Counted from the first letter of the stretch, positions 8,289-16,378 are shown. The stretch is 41,102 bases of DNA from Clostridium sp. UBA1056 (GCA_002316385.1 DCDL01000024.1:290392-331493); one strand, 5' to 3'. Program-made: numbers and translations. The notes: generated by a model from the sequence alone, not told the origin.

Positions 8289-8439
8289 TTCTTTAAATAG
8301 GTATTGTGCTTCAAATGTACTTTAAAGAAGCTTATATATTATTATATGATGTATACCATAAAAATATATAATTATATTATATCACAATTAAATCCTTTTT
8401 ATCTATATTATATATAAGTTTATTAATACGCACTTTAAG

Positions 8440-8497
8440 TTGACATTAATTATCATTTAGAATATAATGTAAATATAGAAATTGATAATTATTTTCA
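8440..8497 (+). promoter_or_regulatory. feo promoter with two Fur-like boxes
   Basis: TTGACA (8440-8445), a 17-bp spacer and TATAAT (8463-8468) form a near-perfect promoter. A good 7-1-7 Fur box TGATAAT-T-ATTTTCA lies at 8483-8497, just after the start of transcription; a weaker one, TGACATT-A-ATTATCA, lies between the -35 and -10 boxes (8441-8455). Iron repression by Fur is therefore expected. Confidence 0.75.
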
Positions 8498-8513
8498 TAA
8501 AGGAGTGATATTC

Positions 8514-8741
8514 ATGAACGTTTTTAATTTAAAGCCTGGCCATAAAGGATTAATTAAAGAACTTGCATGTGATGATAAATTAGCTAAAAGATTATTGGCT
8601 TTAGGATTTGTTGAAGGGACAGAGGTTTTAGTGAAGAAAGCTGCTCCTTTAGGAGATCCAATTATTATAAGCCTGAGAGGGACAGACCTTGCTATTAGAA
8701 AAAAAGATGCTGAGTTAATTTATATTAAGGAGGCAGTGTAA
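8514..8741 (+). CDS. feoA: Ferrous iron transport protein A
   Basis: A 75-residue SH3-like cytoplasmic protein that partners FeoB in Fe(II) uptake. It shows N-L-K-P-G near the N-terminus, R-L-L-A-L-G-F-x-E-G (about 26-35) and the end motif R-G-T-D-L-A-I-R-K-K-D-A. The ATG at 8514, eight bases after AGGAG, is preferred over an in-frame GTG at 8505 that overlaps the ribosome site. feoB begins one base after the stop, so the two are translated together under the Fur-controlled promoter. Confidence 0.93.
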   Translation: MNVFNLKPGHKGLIKELACDDKLAKRLLALGFVEGTEVLVKKAAPLGDPIIISLRGTDLAIRKKDAELIYIKEAV

Positions 8742-8742
8742 T

Positions 8743-10518
8743 ATGAAAACCATTGCCCTTATTGGTAATCCTAATGTAGGAAAAACAACTTTATTTAATG
8801 CACTAACAGGTTCTAACCAATATGTAGGTAACTGGGCGGGTGTAACTGTAGATAAAAAAGAAGGATATTTATCAAAGGATATAAAAATTGTTGACCTACC
8901 AGGTATATATGCTATGGATACCTTTTCTAATGAAGAAAAAGTTTCTAAAAACTTTTTATACACCGATGAAGTAGACTTAATTATAAATATAATAGATGGT
9001 TCTAACCTGGAGAGAAACCTTTACTTGACCTCTCAATTAACCGAATTTAATAAACCTATATTATTAGTAGTAAATATGATAGATGTAGCTGAAAGTAAAG
9101 GAATTCATATAAATTATTATGACCTCTCTAAGGAATTGGGAGCTACTATAATGCCTATATCTGCTTCTAAGGGGGAAGGGGTAAAAGAGGTTAAGGATTT
9201 TCTTCTTAATAATGATTCCTTTGAACATTTAGATAAAACTATAAATTCTAAACATGAATTTAATAAAATGAATGAAAAAGAAACCTATTATTATATGGAA
9301 AATATTTTGCAAAAATGTGTAGAGGGTAAAAAAACAAATACAAATACTATTACTGAAAAAATAGATTCTATTGTTCTTAATAAATTTCTAGCCTACCCTA
9401 TATTTCTAGGAATTATGTTTATTATTTTTAAATTTACTTTTGATTGGGTTGGTGGACCTTTACAGGAGTTAGCTGATAAATTAGTTAATGAAAGCTTTGT
9501 GTCTCTAATAGAAATACCTTTGGCTAATGTATCACCTTGGTTTAAGTCTTTAATAATTGATGGTATTGTTGGTGGTGTTGGTTCTGTAATTGTATTTTTA
9601 CCAATCATATTAACACTATTTATAGGAATAAGTTTTCTTGAGGATAGTGGTTATATGGCTAGAACAGCGTTTATTATGGACAAGTTAATGAGAAAATTAG
9701 GACTTTCAGGAAAGGCTTTTATACCTTTAATAATGGGATTCGGCTGTTCAGTACCTGGAATAATGTCTGCTAGAACCTTAGAAAGCGAAAAGGATCGAAA
9801 GCTAACAGCTTTAATTATTCCATTTATGTCTTGTAATGCTAGATTACCTGTATATGCCCTATTTGCTGGTGCTCTATTTGCAGGTTATGAATCCCTAGTT
9901 ATATTTGGACTATATTTCTTGGGGCTTATCGTAGCATTTATAATAGCATTTATATTTAAAAATACTTTATTCAAAAAAGATGAAGAGCCATTTATTATAG
10001 AATTACCCGAATATAAACTTCCTGAATTTAAAAGTTTGATAATTCATACTTGGGAGAAAGGTAAGGGATTTTTAAAGAAAGCTGGAACTTTAATCTTCTC
10101 TATATCAGTCCTAGTATGGTTCTTATCAAACTTTAATATGAATGGAATGACTGAAATTGACGAAAGTTTCCTTGCATATATTGGTAACTTTATATCTCCA
10201 ATTTTCACTCCATTAGGATTTGGCACATGGGAAAATTCTGTAGCTCTATTAACAGGGCTTATGGCAAAAGAAGTAGTTATAGGAACTCTTGGAGTACTCT
10301 ATACTGGAGATTTAGCTGCTCACATAGCTACAACATTTACTGTAGAAAGCGGTATTGCATTCTTAGTATTTACTTTATTATATACACCATGTGTTTCAGT
10401 TGTAGCTACCTTAAAAAAAGAATTCAGTGGAAGGCTTGCTATCTTCTCAGTTATATATCAATTTGTTGTGGCATGGATTTTTGCCTTTGGAATATATCAT
10501 TTAGCTCTGCTTATATAG
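8743..10518 (+). CDS. feoB: Ferrous iron transporter B
   Basis: A 591-residue inner-membrane Fe(II) permease with an N-terminal GTPase domain. G1 is G-N-P-N-V-G-K-T-T (8-16), G3 is D-L-P-G (51-54) and G4 is N-M-I-D (111-114). The membrane part follows a short linker at about 210 and contains two Gate modules, including G-C-S-V-P-G-I-M-S-A-R-T. It is shorter than the 700+ residues of E. coli FeoB and lacks a long C-terminal tail, which is common in clostridia. AAGGAGG precedes the start. Co-transcribed with feoA. Confidence 0.95.
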   Translation: MKTIALIGNPNVGKTTLFNALTGSNQYVGNWAGVTVDKKEGYLSKDIKIVDLPGIYAMDTFSNEEKVSKNFLYTDEVDLIINIIDGSNLERNLYLTSQLTEFNKPILLVVNMIDVAESKGIHINYYDLSKELGATIMPISASKGEGVKEVKDFLLNNDSFEHLDKTINSKHEFNKMNEKETYYYMENILQKCVEGKKTNTNTITEKIDSIVLNKFLAYPIFLGIMFIIFKFTFDWVGGPLQELADKLVNESFVSLIEIPLANVSPWFKSLIIDGIVGGVGSVIVFLPIILTLFIGISFLEDSGYMARTAFIMDKLMRKLGLSGKAFIPLIMGFGCSVPGIMSARTLESEKDRKLTALIIPFMSCNARLPVYALFAGALFAGYESLVIFGLYFLGLIVAFIIAFIFKNTLFKKDEEPFIIELPEYKLPEFKSLIIHTWEKGKGFLKKAGTLIFSISVLVWFLSNFNMNGMTEIDESFLAYIGNFISPIFTPLGFGTWENSVALLTGLMAKEVVIGTLGVLYTGDLAAHIATTFTVESGIAFLVFTLLYTPCVSVVATLKKEFSGRLAIFSVIYQFVVAWIFAFGIYHLALLI

Positions 10519-10636
10519 TAATGAACATAATTGATCCTTTAAAAGTGAATATTGATTTAAAAAATTAATGTCTCATGTTCTAGATGGACAGTAAAATTTT
10601 TGTTTAATAGAATCTTTAAGATAGTGCTTTCCATAT

Positions 10637-10723
10637 TTATCATTGCTAAGCCTGCTTCGTAGATTGGATTACTGCATGAAATTTTCCTAAGTCTTGACAT
10701 ATAATAGTTAAGCAATATAATTA
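10637..10723 (+). repeat. Dispersed promoter-bearing repeat element, copy 2
   Basis: The 87-bp plus-strand counterpart of copy 1 (3994-4082, opposite strand). It carries a consensus promoter, TTGACA (10694-10699), 16 bp, TATAAT (10716-10721), aimed at the FeoB-associated gene, so that gene need not depend on the Fur-controlled promoter. Its upstream block is conserved with copy 1; its middle lacks the AAGGCTT palindrome. A 47-codon frame runs antisense through it but has no ribosome site and shifts frame in copy 1, so coding is unlikely. Confidence 0.7.
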
Positions 10724-10756
10724 ACACTATTGGCTATATTTTAAAGAGGTGATATC

Positions 10757-10915
10757 ATGTTAGAAATATTAATAACTATACTTATTGTTGCGTTAGCTAC
10801 ATTTTTACTTTTTAAAAGTTTAAAGAAAAAATCTAAAGGATGTAATTGTGGTAGTTGTACCTCTAAATGTCCTAATTTCGTTAATACAATAAAAAAGGAT
10901 GAGAATAATAAATAA
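10757..10915 (+). CDS. FeoB-associated Cys-rich membrane protein
   Basis: A 52-residue protein: one membrane helix (about 2-20), a Lys-rich stretch, and a Cys cluster C29-x-C31-x2-C34-x3-C38. This layout is typical of the FeoB-associated Cys-rich family (sometimes called FeoC-like), found beside feoB in many Firmicutes and thought to help iron transfer or assembly; its action is unproven. AGAGGTGAT precedes the ATG. It lies 238 bases after feoB behind its own promoter in the repeat element. Confidence 0.85.
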   Translation: MLEILITILIVALATFLLFKSLKKKSKGCNCGSCTSKCPNFVNTIKKDENNK

Positions 10916-10916
10916 G

Positions 10917-10952
10917 AAAATCCCTTCGATAATTTACTATCGAAGGGATTTT
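10917..10952. terminator. Bidirectional terminator between feo locus and argS
   Basis: A perfect 15-bp stem AAAATCCCTTCGATA/TATCGAAGGGATTTT with a 6-nt loop, placed between convergent genes. Confidence 0.88.
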
Positions 10953-10969
10953 TATCTATTACTTCTTAA

Positions 10970-12664
10970 TTACATTTCATCTACTGTTTCAAGTCCTATA
11001 AGGTGTAATCCATTTTCTATTACTTGAAGAGTAGCCTTAACTAAAGCTAATCTGGTACTTTTTGTTATATCATCTTCTGAGTTAGATATATTTACAGAGT
11101 TGTAGAATTTATTAAAGGCTTTAGCTACATCTATAGTAAATCTTGTAACTATACTTGGTTGTAATTTATCTAATGCTTGTTTAATAGCATTATTAAATCC
11201 AGCTAAAGTTTTTACTAACTCAAACTCTTCTTCCGAAATAAGCTTACTATAATCAACTTCTCCAGTACCTTCTCCTAATTTTCTTAGGATACTCTTTCCT
11301 CTAGCATATGTGTATTGAACATATGGCCCTGTTTCTCCTTCAAAGCTAAGCATTTCATCCCAATCAAAGATTATATCTCTCTCTCTTGAATTTTTAAGAT
11401 AAGCAAAGACAACGGCTCCTATTCCTACTTTTTTAGCTACGTCTCTTTTATTTTCTAATGTAGGATTTTTCTCATTTATTATTTCTTCTGTTTTAACTAC
11501 AGCTTCATTTAATAAATCTTCAAGGAATACTACATCGCCTTTTCTTGTAGAAAGCTTCTTATCTGGGAAACGAACTAGTCCAAATGGTACATGTATACAA
11601 TCATCAGCCCACTCATAACCCATCTTTTTAACTGTACTAAATACTTGTTTAAAGTGAAGAGATTGATCCTTTGCAACTACATATATATTCTTATAGAAAT
11701 CATAAGTTTTCTTTCTATAGAACATAGCTGCTAAATCACGAGTTGCATATATTGTAGCTCCATCTGCTTTCTTTATTATACAAGGTGGAATATTAAGCTC
11801 CTCTAACATAACAACCTTAGCGCCGTTACTTTCAGTTAACAAACCCTTAGATTCAATCTCATCAATAACAGCATCCATTTTATCTTGGTAGAAGCTCTCA
11901 CCAGCAAAAGAATCAAATTTAACATTTAACATTTCAAATAATTTATCAAATTCCTTTAAGCTTAAGTCTTTAAATTTAGTCCAAAGCTTAACTTCTTCTT
12001 CGTTACCATCCTCTAAAAGCTTAAAATGCTTTCTTCCTTCATTATCAAGAGCAGGATTTTTTTCTGCTTCATCATGGAATTTTACATAAACCCTTAACAT
12101 TTCTTTAATTGGCTCTTCCTCTAAAGCCTTCTCATCACCCCAATTATTATATGCATATATAAGTTTACCAAATTGTGTCCCCCAGTCTCCTAGATGGTTT
12201 ATTCCTATAGCATTATACCCTTGAGAATTGAATATTTTATAAAGCGAATTACCAATCATAGTAGTATATAAGTGACCTACATGGAATGGCTTTGCAATAT
12301 TTGCTGAACAATATTCAACAATTACGTTTTTCCCTTCCCCTTCTTTTGTATTTCCATAAGTCTCTTTTTCATTCAATATTTTTTCAATGATTTCCTTCAT
12401 GAAATCATTTTTAGCTACAAAAAAGTTTATATAAGGTCCAAAGGCTTCTATTTTTTCAAAGCCATCTATACTTCCTAATAGTACTTTTAAATCCTGAGCT
12501 ATCATATTTGGTGCTTTTTTCATAGATTTTGCTAGTTGAAAACATGGAAATGCAAAATCACCCATTTCCGGTTTTGGTGGGTTTTCAACCAGTCTTTCTA
12601 TTGTTTCCTTTTCCATATCTATATGCTTACATAAATTTTCTGCTATTATACTTTTATAATCCAT
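10970..12664 (-). CDS. argS: Arginyl-tRNA synthetase
   Basis: A 564-residue class I aminoacyl-tRNA synthetase charging tRNA-Arg. It has the N-terminal additional domain, V-E-Y-C-S-A-N-I-A-K-P-F-H-V-G-H-L with the HIGH-type motif HVGH, L-S-T-R-K-G-D-V-V in the KMSKS position, and the C-terminal DALR anticodon domain with F-E-G-E-T-G-P-Y-V-Q-Y-T-Y-A-R before it. The ATG at 12664 follows GGAGG; an upstream in-frame ATG at 12697 has no ribosome site. Expression should be controlled by the T-box leader. Confidence 0.95.
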   Translation of the reverse strand: MDYKSIIAENLCKHIDMEKETIERLVENPPKPEMGDFAFPCFQLAKSMKKAPNMIAQDLKVLLGSIDGFEKIEAFGPYINFFVAKNDFMKEIIEKILNEKETYGNTKEGEGKNVIVEYCSANIAKPFHVGHLYTTMIGNSLYKIFNSQGYNAIGINHLGDWGTQFGKLIYAYNNWGDEKALEEEPIKEMLRVYVKFHDEAEKNPALDNEGRKHFKLLEDGNEEEVKLWTKFKDLSLKEFDKLFEMLNVKFDSFAGESFYQDKMDAVIDEIESKGLLTESNGAKVVMLEELNIPPCIIKKADGATIYATRDLAAMFYRKKTYDFYKNIYVVAKDQSLHFKQVFSTVKKMGYEWADDCIHVPFGLVRFPDKKLSTRKGDVVFLEDLLNEAVVKTEEIINEKNPTLENKRDVAKKVGIGAVVFAYLKNSRERDIIFDWDEMLSFEGETGPYVQYTYARGKSILRKLGEGTGEVDYSKLISEEEFELVKTLAGFNNAIKQALDKLQPSIVTRFTIDVAKAFNKFYNSVNISNSEDDITKSTRLALVKATLQVIENGLHLIGLETVDEM

Positions 12665-12725
12665 AATAAATCCTCCTTTTGCTTTATATATTCTCATTTG
12701 TCAAAACTTTAAAATGCATATAAAA

Positions 12726-13017
12726 AACCGCCTCTTTCCATAGGAAAGAGGCGGTTATATAACCGTGGTACCACTCTAATTGACTTTTATAAAAGTCCAC
12801 TCATAATTTTAACGCAATAGCGACTTACCCTACTAAGTAACCTTTTGGGGCAGTTTCTCCAAGGTTCTATTCCTAATTTATTATAAATAAATCTCTTTAC
12901 AATTACTTGATAAGATTCTTCAATTCTTGTGAAGCTCACACCAACCTCCACTCGCTTTAAGAATTAACAAAGAAAGTACTATCCTTTTCATAGAATTTTC
13001 ATATTAAATTTTATATT
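12726..13017 (-). promoter_or_regulatory. T-box riboswitch upstream of argS
   Basis: Reading the minus strand, Stem I starts near 12960 with A-G-C-G-A-G and G-G-T-G; the canonical T-box AGAGTGGTACCACGG is at 12763-12777; the terminator is a perfect 14-bp stem (12726-12739 with 12743-12756) followed by a T-run. The likely specifier is AGA at 12866-12868, in the context GAAT-AGA-ACC, an Arg codon that fits the downstream gene. Uncharged tRNA-Arg should stabilise the antiterminator and allow argS transcription. The exact specifier is inferred from position only. Confidence 0.9.
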
Positions 13018-13023
13018 ATTTGT

Positions 13024-13052
13024 ATTATAAATAAATATTGTCAGAATGTCAA
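13024..13052 (-). promoter_or_regulatory. argS leader promoter
   Basis: On the minus strand TTGACA (13047-13052), a 17-bp spacer and TATAAT (13024-13029): a full consensus promoter starting the T-box leader near 13017. Confidence 0.8.
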
Positions 13053-13089
13053 CTAAATTAATTTATACAAATAAGTAGTTAGTTTATAC

Positions 13090-13117
13090 ATAATGATGTT
13101 TAACTAAACATTATTAT
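13090..13117 (-). terminator. Possible terminator after the ABC-F gene
   Basis: A 13-bp AT-rich hairpin (13090-13102 with 13105-13117) with one imperfect pair lies 20 bases after the ABC-F stop. AT richness makes it a weak call. Confidence 0.4.
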
Positions 13118-13137
13118 AATTATTAACATATTATGCT

Positions 13138-14718
13138 CTATTTTAATTCTAGATACTCATCATAAGTCATATTTTTATCAATTACACCGCCAGGAATAAT
13201 TTCTATTATTCTGCTTGCAACTGTATTAATAAACTGATGGTCATGAGATGTAAATAGTATAGTTCCAACAAAATTGATTAATCCATTATTAACTGCTGTT
13301 ATAGATTCTAGGTCTAAGTGGTTTGTTGGCTCATCTAAAATTAACACATTAGCTCCACTTAACATCATCTTTGATAGCATGCAACGAACTTTTTCTCCTC
13401 CAGAAAGTACAGAAGCTTGCTTTAATGCTTCCTCTCCTGAGAATAGCATTCTACCTAAGAATCCTCTTATAAAGCTTTCTGCTTTTTCTTCTGAAAATTG
13501 TCTTAACCAGTCCACAAGGTTTGAATCACAATCATCAAAGAACTCTGAGTTATCAGATGGGAAATACGATTGAGATGTAGTTATTCCCCATTTAAAGCTT
13601 CCACTATCTGGCTCCATTTCTCCCATTAATATTTTGAATAAAGTAGTTTTAGCAATACCATCACCTAAAAATGCTACTTTATCATTTTTATATATCATAA
13701 AGCTGACATTATCAAGAACCTTAACTCCATCGATAGTTTTACATAGATTTTCGACAACCAATAAATCATTTCCAGCTTCTCTATCAGCCTTAAATCCAAC
13801 GAAAGGATATCTTCTTGAAGATGGCTTAATATCATCAAGGGTTAATTTATCTAATTGTTTCTTTCTACTAGTAGCTTGCTTAGCTTTTGATGCATTAGAA
13901 CTAAAACGAGCTATAAAGTTTTGAAGTTCTTTTATCTTTTCTTCTTTTTTCTTGTTTTGATCCTTAGACATTTGTAGTGCTAGCTGACTTGATTCATACC
14001 AAAAGTCATAGTTACCAACATACATTTGAATTTTCCCAAAGTCTACATCAGCCATATTGGTACATACTTTATTTAAGAAGTGTCTATCGTGGGATACCAC
14101 AATAACTGTTCCCTCAAAATCCATTAGGAAGTTTTCAAGCCAAGCTATAGATTTAATATCTAAGTGGTTAGTAGGCTCGTCAAGTAAAAGAATATCTGGA
14201 TGACCAAATAAAGCTTGTGCAAGTAAAACTTTAACCTTCTCTGAACCGTCTAAATCCTTCATTAACTTGCAATGTAAATCTTCTGTTATTCCAAGCCCCT
14301 GAAGTAATGTAGCCGCTTCACTTTCAGCTTCCCAACCATTAAGATCCGCAAATTCTCCTTCAAGCTCAGAAGCTCTTATCCCATCTTCATCACTAAAATC
14401 TTCTTTAGCATAAAGAGAATCCTTTTCATTCATAATTTCAATTAATCTAGTATGACCCATTATTACGGTTTTTAATACTTCTTCTTCATCATAAGCAAAG
14501 TGATCTTGTTTTAAAACTGCTAATCTTTGTCCTGGGGTTATACTAACTTCTCCTGTATTAGGCTCTATATCTCCTGCTAATATCTTTAGGAATGTAGACT
14601 TTCCTGCCCCATTTGCTCCTATTAATCCATAACAATTTCCTTCTGTGAACTTAATATTAACATCCTCAAAAAGTTTACGTGCTCCGTATCTTAAACTAAC
14701 TCCTGTAGTACTAATCAT
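13138..14718 (-). CDS. ABC-F family ATPase (YkpA/YbiT-like)
   Basis: A 526-residue cytoplasmic protein with two ABC ATPase cassettes and no membrane domain, the ABC-F type that acts on the ribosome. The first cassette has Walker A G-A-N-G-A-G-K-S-T (34-42), signature L-D-G-S-E-K-V and L-L-L-D-E-P-T-N-H-L-D; then comes a Lys-rich linker; the second has G-D-G-I-A-K-T-T (about 350), with Ala where the usual Gly precedes Lys, signature L-S-G-G-E-K-V and a second D-E-P-T-N-H-L-D. Overall closest to YkpA/YbiT by layout. The start at 14718 follows GGAGGT; an earlier in-frame ATG at 14757 lies inside a hairpin and has no ribosome site. Confidence 0.88.
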   Translation of the reverse strand: MISTTGVSLRYGARKLFEDVNIKFTEGNCYGLIGANGAGKSTFLKILAGDIEPNTGEVSITPGQRLAVLKQDHFAYDEEEVLKTVIMGHTRLIEIMNEKDSLYAKEDFSDEDGIRASELEGEFADLNGWEAESEAATLLQGLGITEDLHCKLMKDLDGSEKVKVLLAQALFGHPDILLLDEPTNHLDIKSIAWLENFLMDFEGTVIVVSHDRHFLNKVCTNMADVDFGKIQMYVGNYDFWYESSQLALQMSKDQNKKKEEKIKELQNFIARFSSNASKAKQATSRKKQLDKLTLDDIKPSSRRYPFVGFKADREAGNDLLVVENLCKTIDGVKVLDNVSFMIYKNDKVAFLGDGIAKTTLFKILMGEMEPDSGSFKWGITTSQSYFPSDNSEFFDDCDSNLVDWLRQFSEEKAESFIRGFLGRMLFSGEEALKQASVLSGGEKVRCMLSKMMLSGANVLILDEPTNHLDLESITAVNNGLINFVGTILFTSHDHQFINTVASRIIEIIPGGVIDKNMTYDEYLELK

Positions 14719-14740
14719 AACGTTACCTCCAATTATCATT

Positions 14741-14772
14741 AAAAAAGTCTTACCCATTGGGTAAAACCTTTT
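14741..14772 (-). terminator. Hairpin with T-run in the leader of the ABC-F gene
   Basis: On the minus strand a 13-14 bp stem (14759-14772 with 14741-14755, one bulge) closed by a 3-nt loop is followed by six T. It lies 23 bases before the ABC-F start and after a TATAAT box (14801-14806). It is either the terminator of the DUF1653 gene or an attenuator in the ABC-F leader. Confidence 0.55.
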
Positions 14773-14829
14773 GAACTATTCATTAAAACATACAAATATC
14801 ATTATAACATAGATTTATCCTTTATACTA

Positions 14830-15090
14830 TTATTTACTATGAATATTTTTACTTTCTACTGTTATTTCTTCAAATCGATACTTTTGTCCTGTTGGATTTA
14901 TCTTATTATTTGGTACCTCTTCAACAAACATGTCATAAGGTCTTACAAATAATCCACATTCACCATATAATGCTCTATAAAGTACCATCTTCTCTTGGGT
15001 TTCTGAATTTATTACAAAATCCTCAAACAAATATAAGTCACCCTTAAAATGTCTAAAAATTTTACCTTTGAATTCTGATATATCTCTCAT
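14830..15090 (-). CDS. DUF1653 domain protein
   Basis: An 86-residue protein matching DUF1653: I-F-R-H-F-K-G-D-L-Y (about 11-20), a middle S-E-T-Q-E-K-M-V-L-Y-R-A-L-Y-G (about 29-43) and the end motif L-F-V-R-P-Y-D-M-F (about 47-55). The fold is a small beta-rich domain of unknown role, soluble and without a signal peptide. A strong GGAGG site precedes the ATG. It lies between the YccF-like and ABC-F genes on the same strand. Confidence 0.82.
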   Translation of the reverse strand: MRDISEFKGKIFRHFKGDLYLFEDFVINSETQEKMVLYRALYGECGLFVRPYDMFVEEVPNNKINPTGQKYRFEEITVESKNIHSK

Positions 15091-15143
15091 AATTCCTCCA
15101 ATATCACTAAATTAGGTTGAAATATTTGATATTAATTTAATTT

Positions 15144-15506
15144 TTATACTACATCTTTACCAAAAGGTGCTAAAGATAACTTGGCCATTTTTAAAGATTG
15201 TGCTGCAAAAGGTATGCCTATTATAGTAATAGAAAGTAGTAATGCACTAATCAAATTAGTTATTGCAAGAGGTAAACCTCCAAATATCAACCATAAAATA
15301 TTTAATAAAAATCCCATACTACTGTCATTGGTTGTGATAATTTCTTTGCCAAAGGGAGCAAATTGTAACTTAGCTAATTTAAAGCATTGCATTCCAACGG
15401 GGATTCCAACTATAGTTATACACCATAGTAACCCTGTTAAGAACCACTGCATACTAGTAATTAATCCTCCAAACACAAACCAAATAATATTTCCCAAACA
15501 ACTCAT
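15144..15506 (-). CDS. YccF family membrane protein
   Basis: A 120-residue inner-membrane protein made of two similar halves: N-I-I-W-F-V-F-G-G-L ... I-V-G-I-P-V-G ... L-A-P/A-P-F-G-K-E and N-I-L-W-L-I-F-G-G-L ... I-I-G-I-P-F-A ... L-A-P-F-G-K-D. This internal repeat is the mark of the YccF (DUF307) family. Function unknown. AAGGAG precedes the ATG. Confidence 0.85.
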   Translation of the reverse strand: MSCLGNIIWFVFGGLITSMQWFLTGLLWCITIVGIPVGMQCFKLAKLQFAPFGKEIITTNDSSMGFLLNILWLIFGGLPLAITNLISALLLSITIIGIPFAAQSLKMAKLSLAPFGKDVV

Positions 15507-15591
15507 AATATACTCCTTAAATAACTCTAATAATTAATATAATATATAATTTAAATATAATTGCAATGGAGTTTAATAAAATTTAATGAAA

Positions 15592-15627
15592 AGAAGCTTA
15601 GATAAAGTTAAACTTACCTAAGCTTCT
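15592..15627 (-). terminator. Terminator after the Asn-rich microprotein cluster
   Basis: A hairpin with a perfect 10-bp base AGAAGCTTAG/CTAAGCTTCT (15592-15601 with 15618-15627) and further partial pairing inside. It lies just after the last tiny gene of the cluster. Confidence 0.6.
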
Positions 15628-15636
15628 ATAGAAATA

Positions 15637-15804
15637 TTATTTATCTAAATTTTTATTTACTTTCTCTAGATAATTTGTTTCACTAACAATATTTTTCTCA
15701 AAATTTTCTACAGCACCTTTAGTATAATTACCAAGGGCCTTTGAACTTACATCATGAAAATTATTATTGTCATGGTTTTTTAATGTATTATTTTCTTTAT
15801 TCAT
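15637..15804 (-). CDS. Small Asn-rich protein C of the cluster (unrecognised)
   Basis: A 55-residue hydrophilic protein. The N-terminal 16 residues are Asn-rich (M-N-K-E-N-N-T-L-K-N-H-D-N-N-N-F) and echo the N-x-L-K-N units of the two upstream genes; the rest is a charged, probably helical tail with S-S-K-A-L-G-N-Y-T-K-G. No signal peptide, no Cys, no membrane segment. GAGGTG sits seven bases before the ATG. It lies 71 bases after gene B and is followed by a hairpin, so the three genes may form one transcript. Function unknown; a spore-associated role is only a guess. Confidence 0.7.
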   Translation of the reverse strand: MNKENNTLKNHDNNNFHDVSSKALGNYTKGAVENFEKNIVSETNYLEKVNKNLDK

Positions 15805-15875
15805 AGTAACACCTCATACCCTTAAGAGTTAGTTATGATTGAGATACATTGTATAATCTATACATCCTAACTTTA

Positions 15876-16025
15876 TTATTGGCAATCGTTGTTTTGACAA
15901 TTTTTATTTTCTAGATTGTTATTCTTATTTTTATTTTTTAAGTTATTGTTATTATTGTTTTGGCAATTGTTGTTATTATTTTTTAGATTATTGTTATTAT
16001 TGTTTTGGCAGTTATTATTATTCAT
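15876..16025 (-). CDS. Small Asn/Cys-rich repeat protein B (unrecognised)
   Basis: A 49-residue protein, 27 of them Asn. It is built of near-identical units C-Q-N-N-N-N-N-N-L-K, twice, and ends with N-K-N-C-Q-N-N-D-C-Q. There are four Cys, each followed by Gln. AGGTGAT precedes the ATG. The reading frame is kept through a run of A/T-rich codons, and both AAT and AAC are used for Asn, which argues against a plain DNA microsatellite. Composition recalls Asn/Gln-rich spore proteins, but Cys is not expected in gamma-type SASPs. The antisense frame is a shadow. Confidence 0.72.
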   Translation of the reverse strand: MNNNNCQNNNNNNLKNNNNNCQNNNNNNLKNKNKNNNLENKNCQNNDCQ

Positions 16026-16088
16026 TATAATCACCTCATAATTTTTTAGTGGCTAAGTATTTAGATATTTAAATAAATAATCTATTTA

Positions 16089-16226
16089 CTATCTAAAGTT
16101 GTTGTTTTCACAATTATTTTTTGAATTTTGTTTGTTATTTTTTAAATTGTTGTTATTGTTATTTTTTAAATTATTATTATTTTCACAGTTATTGCAGTTA
16201 TTTTTTAAGTTATTATTTTTGCTCAT
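16089..16226 (-). CDS. Small Asn/Cys-rich repeat protein A (unrecognised)
   Basis: A 45-residue protein related to gene B downstream: units of N-N-N-L-K-N-N repeated three times, with C-N-N-C-E and N-C-E, so Cys-Glu or Cys-Asn replaces the Cys-Gln of gene B. It has a very strong GGGAGGTG ribosome site. It is the first gene of the likely three-gene unit and lies divergent to the carAB leader. No known family recognised. Confidence 0.72.
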   Translation of the reverse strand: MSKNNNLKNNCNNCENNNNLKNNNNNNLKNNKQNSKNNCENNNFR

Positions 16227-16337
16227 TTATTATCACCTCCCAAGATTATTGTTAGTAATTTTATTAGATTTATTCATTAATATTTATGTTTATTAATTCT
16301 TTAGAATCATATTTATGTTAATAAATTTATTTTATTA

Positions 16338-16366
16338 TTGACATTTTAAAAAATTTTTTATAAAAT
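16338..16366 (+). promoter_or_regulatory. carAB promoter
   Basis: TTGACA at 16338-16343, 17-bp spacer, TAAAAT at 16361-16366. It lies just upstream of the PyrR binding loop, as expected for an attenuated operon. Confidence 0.65.
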
Positions 16367-16378
16367 CAAAAAGACAAA

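Noticed and set aside
10227..10568. 113-codon frame overlapping the end of feoB
   Set aside because: Out-of-frame shadow of feoB, low-complexity and Cys/Ser-rich in an unlikely way, no start signal.
10556..10705. 47-codon minus-strand frame through repeat copy 2
   Set aside because: No ribosome site, and the matching region of copy 1 differs by 2 bp so the frame is not kept; the promoter on the other strand explains the conservation better.
16099..16296. Plus-strand 65-codon Leu/Phe-rich frame opposite the Asn-rich genes
   Set aside because: It is the antisense of Asn-rich codons, starts without a ribosome site, and lies over three minus-strand frames that do have strong sites.
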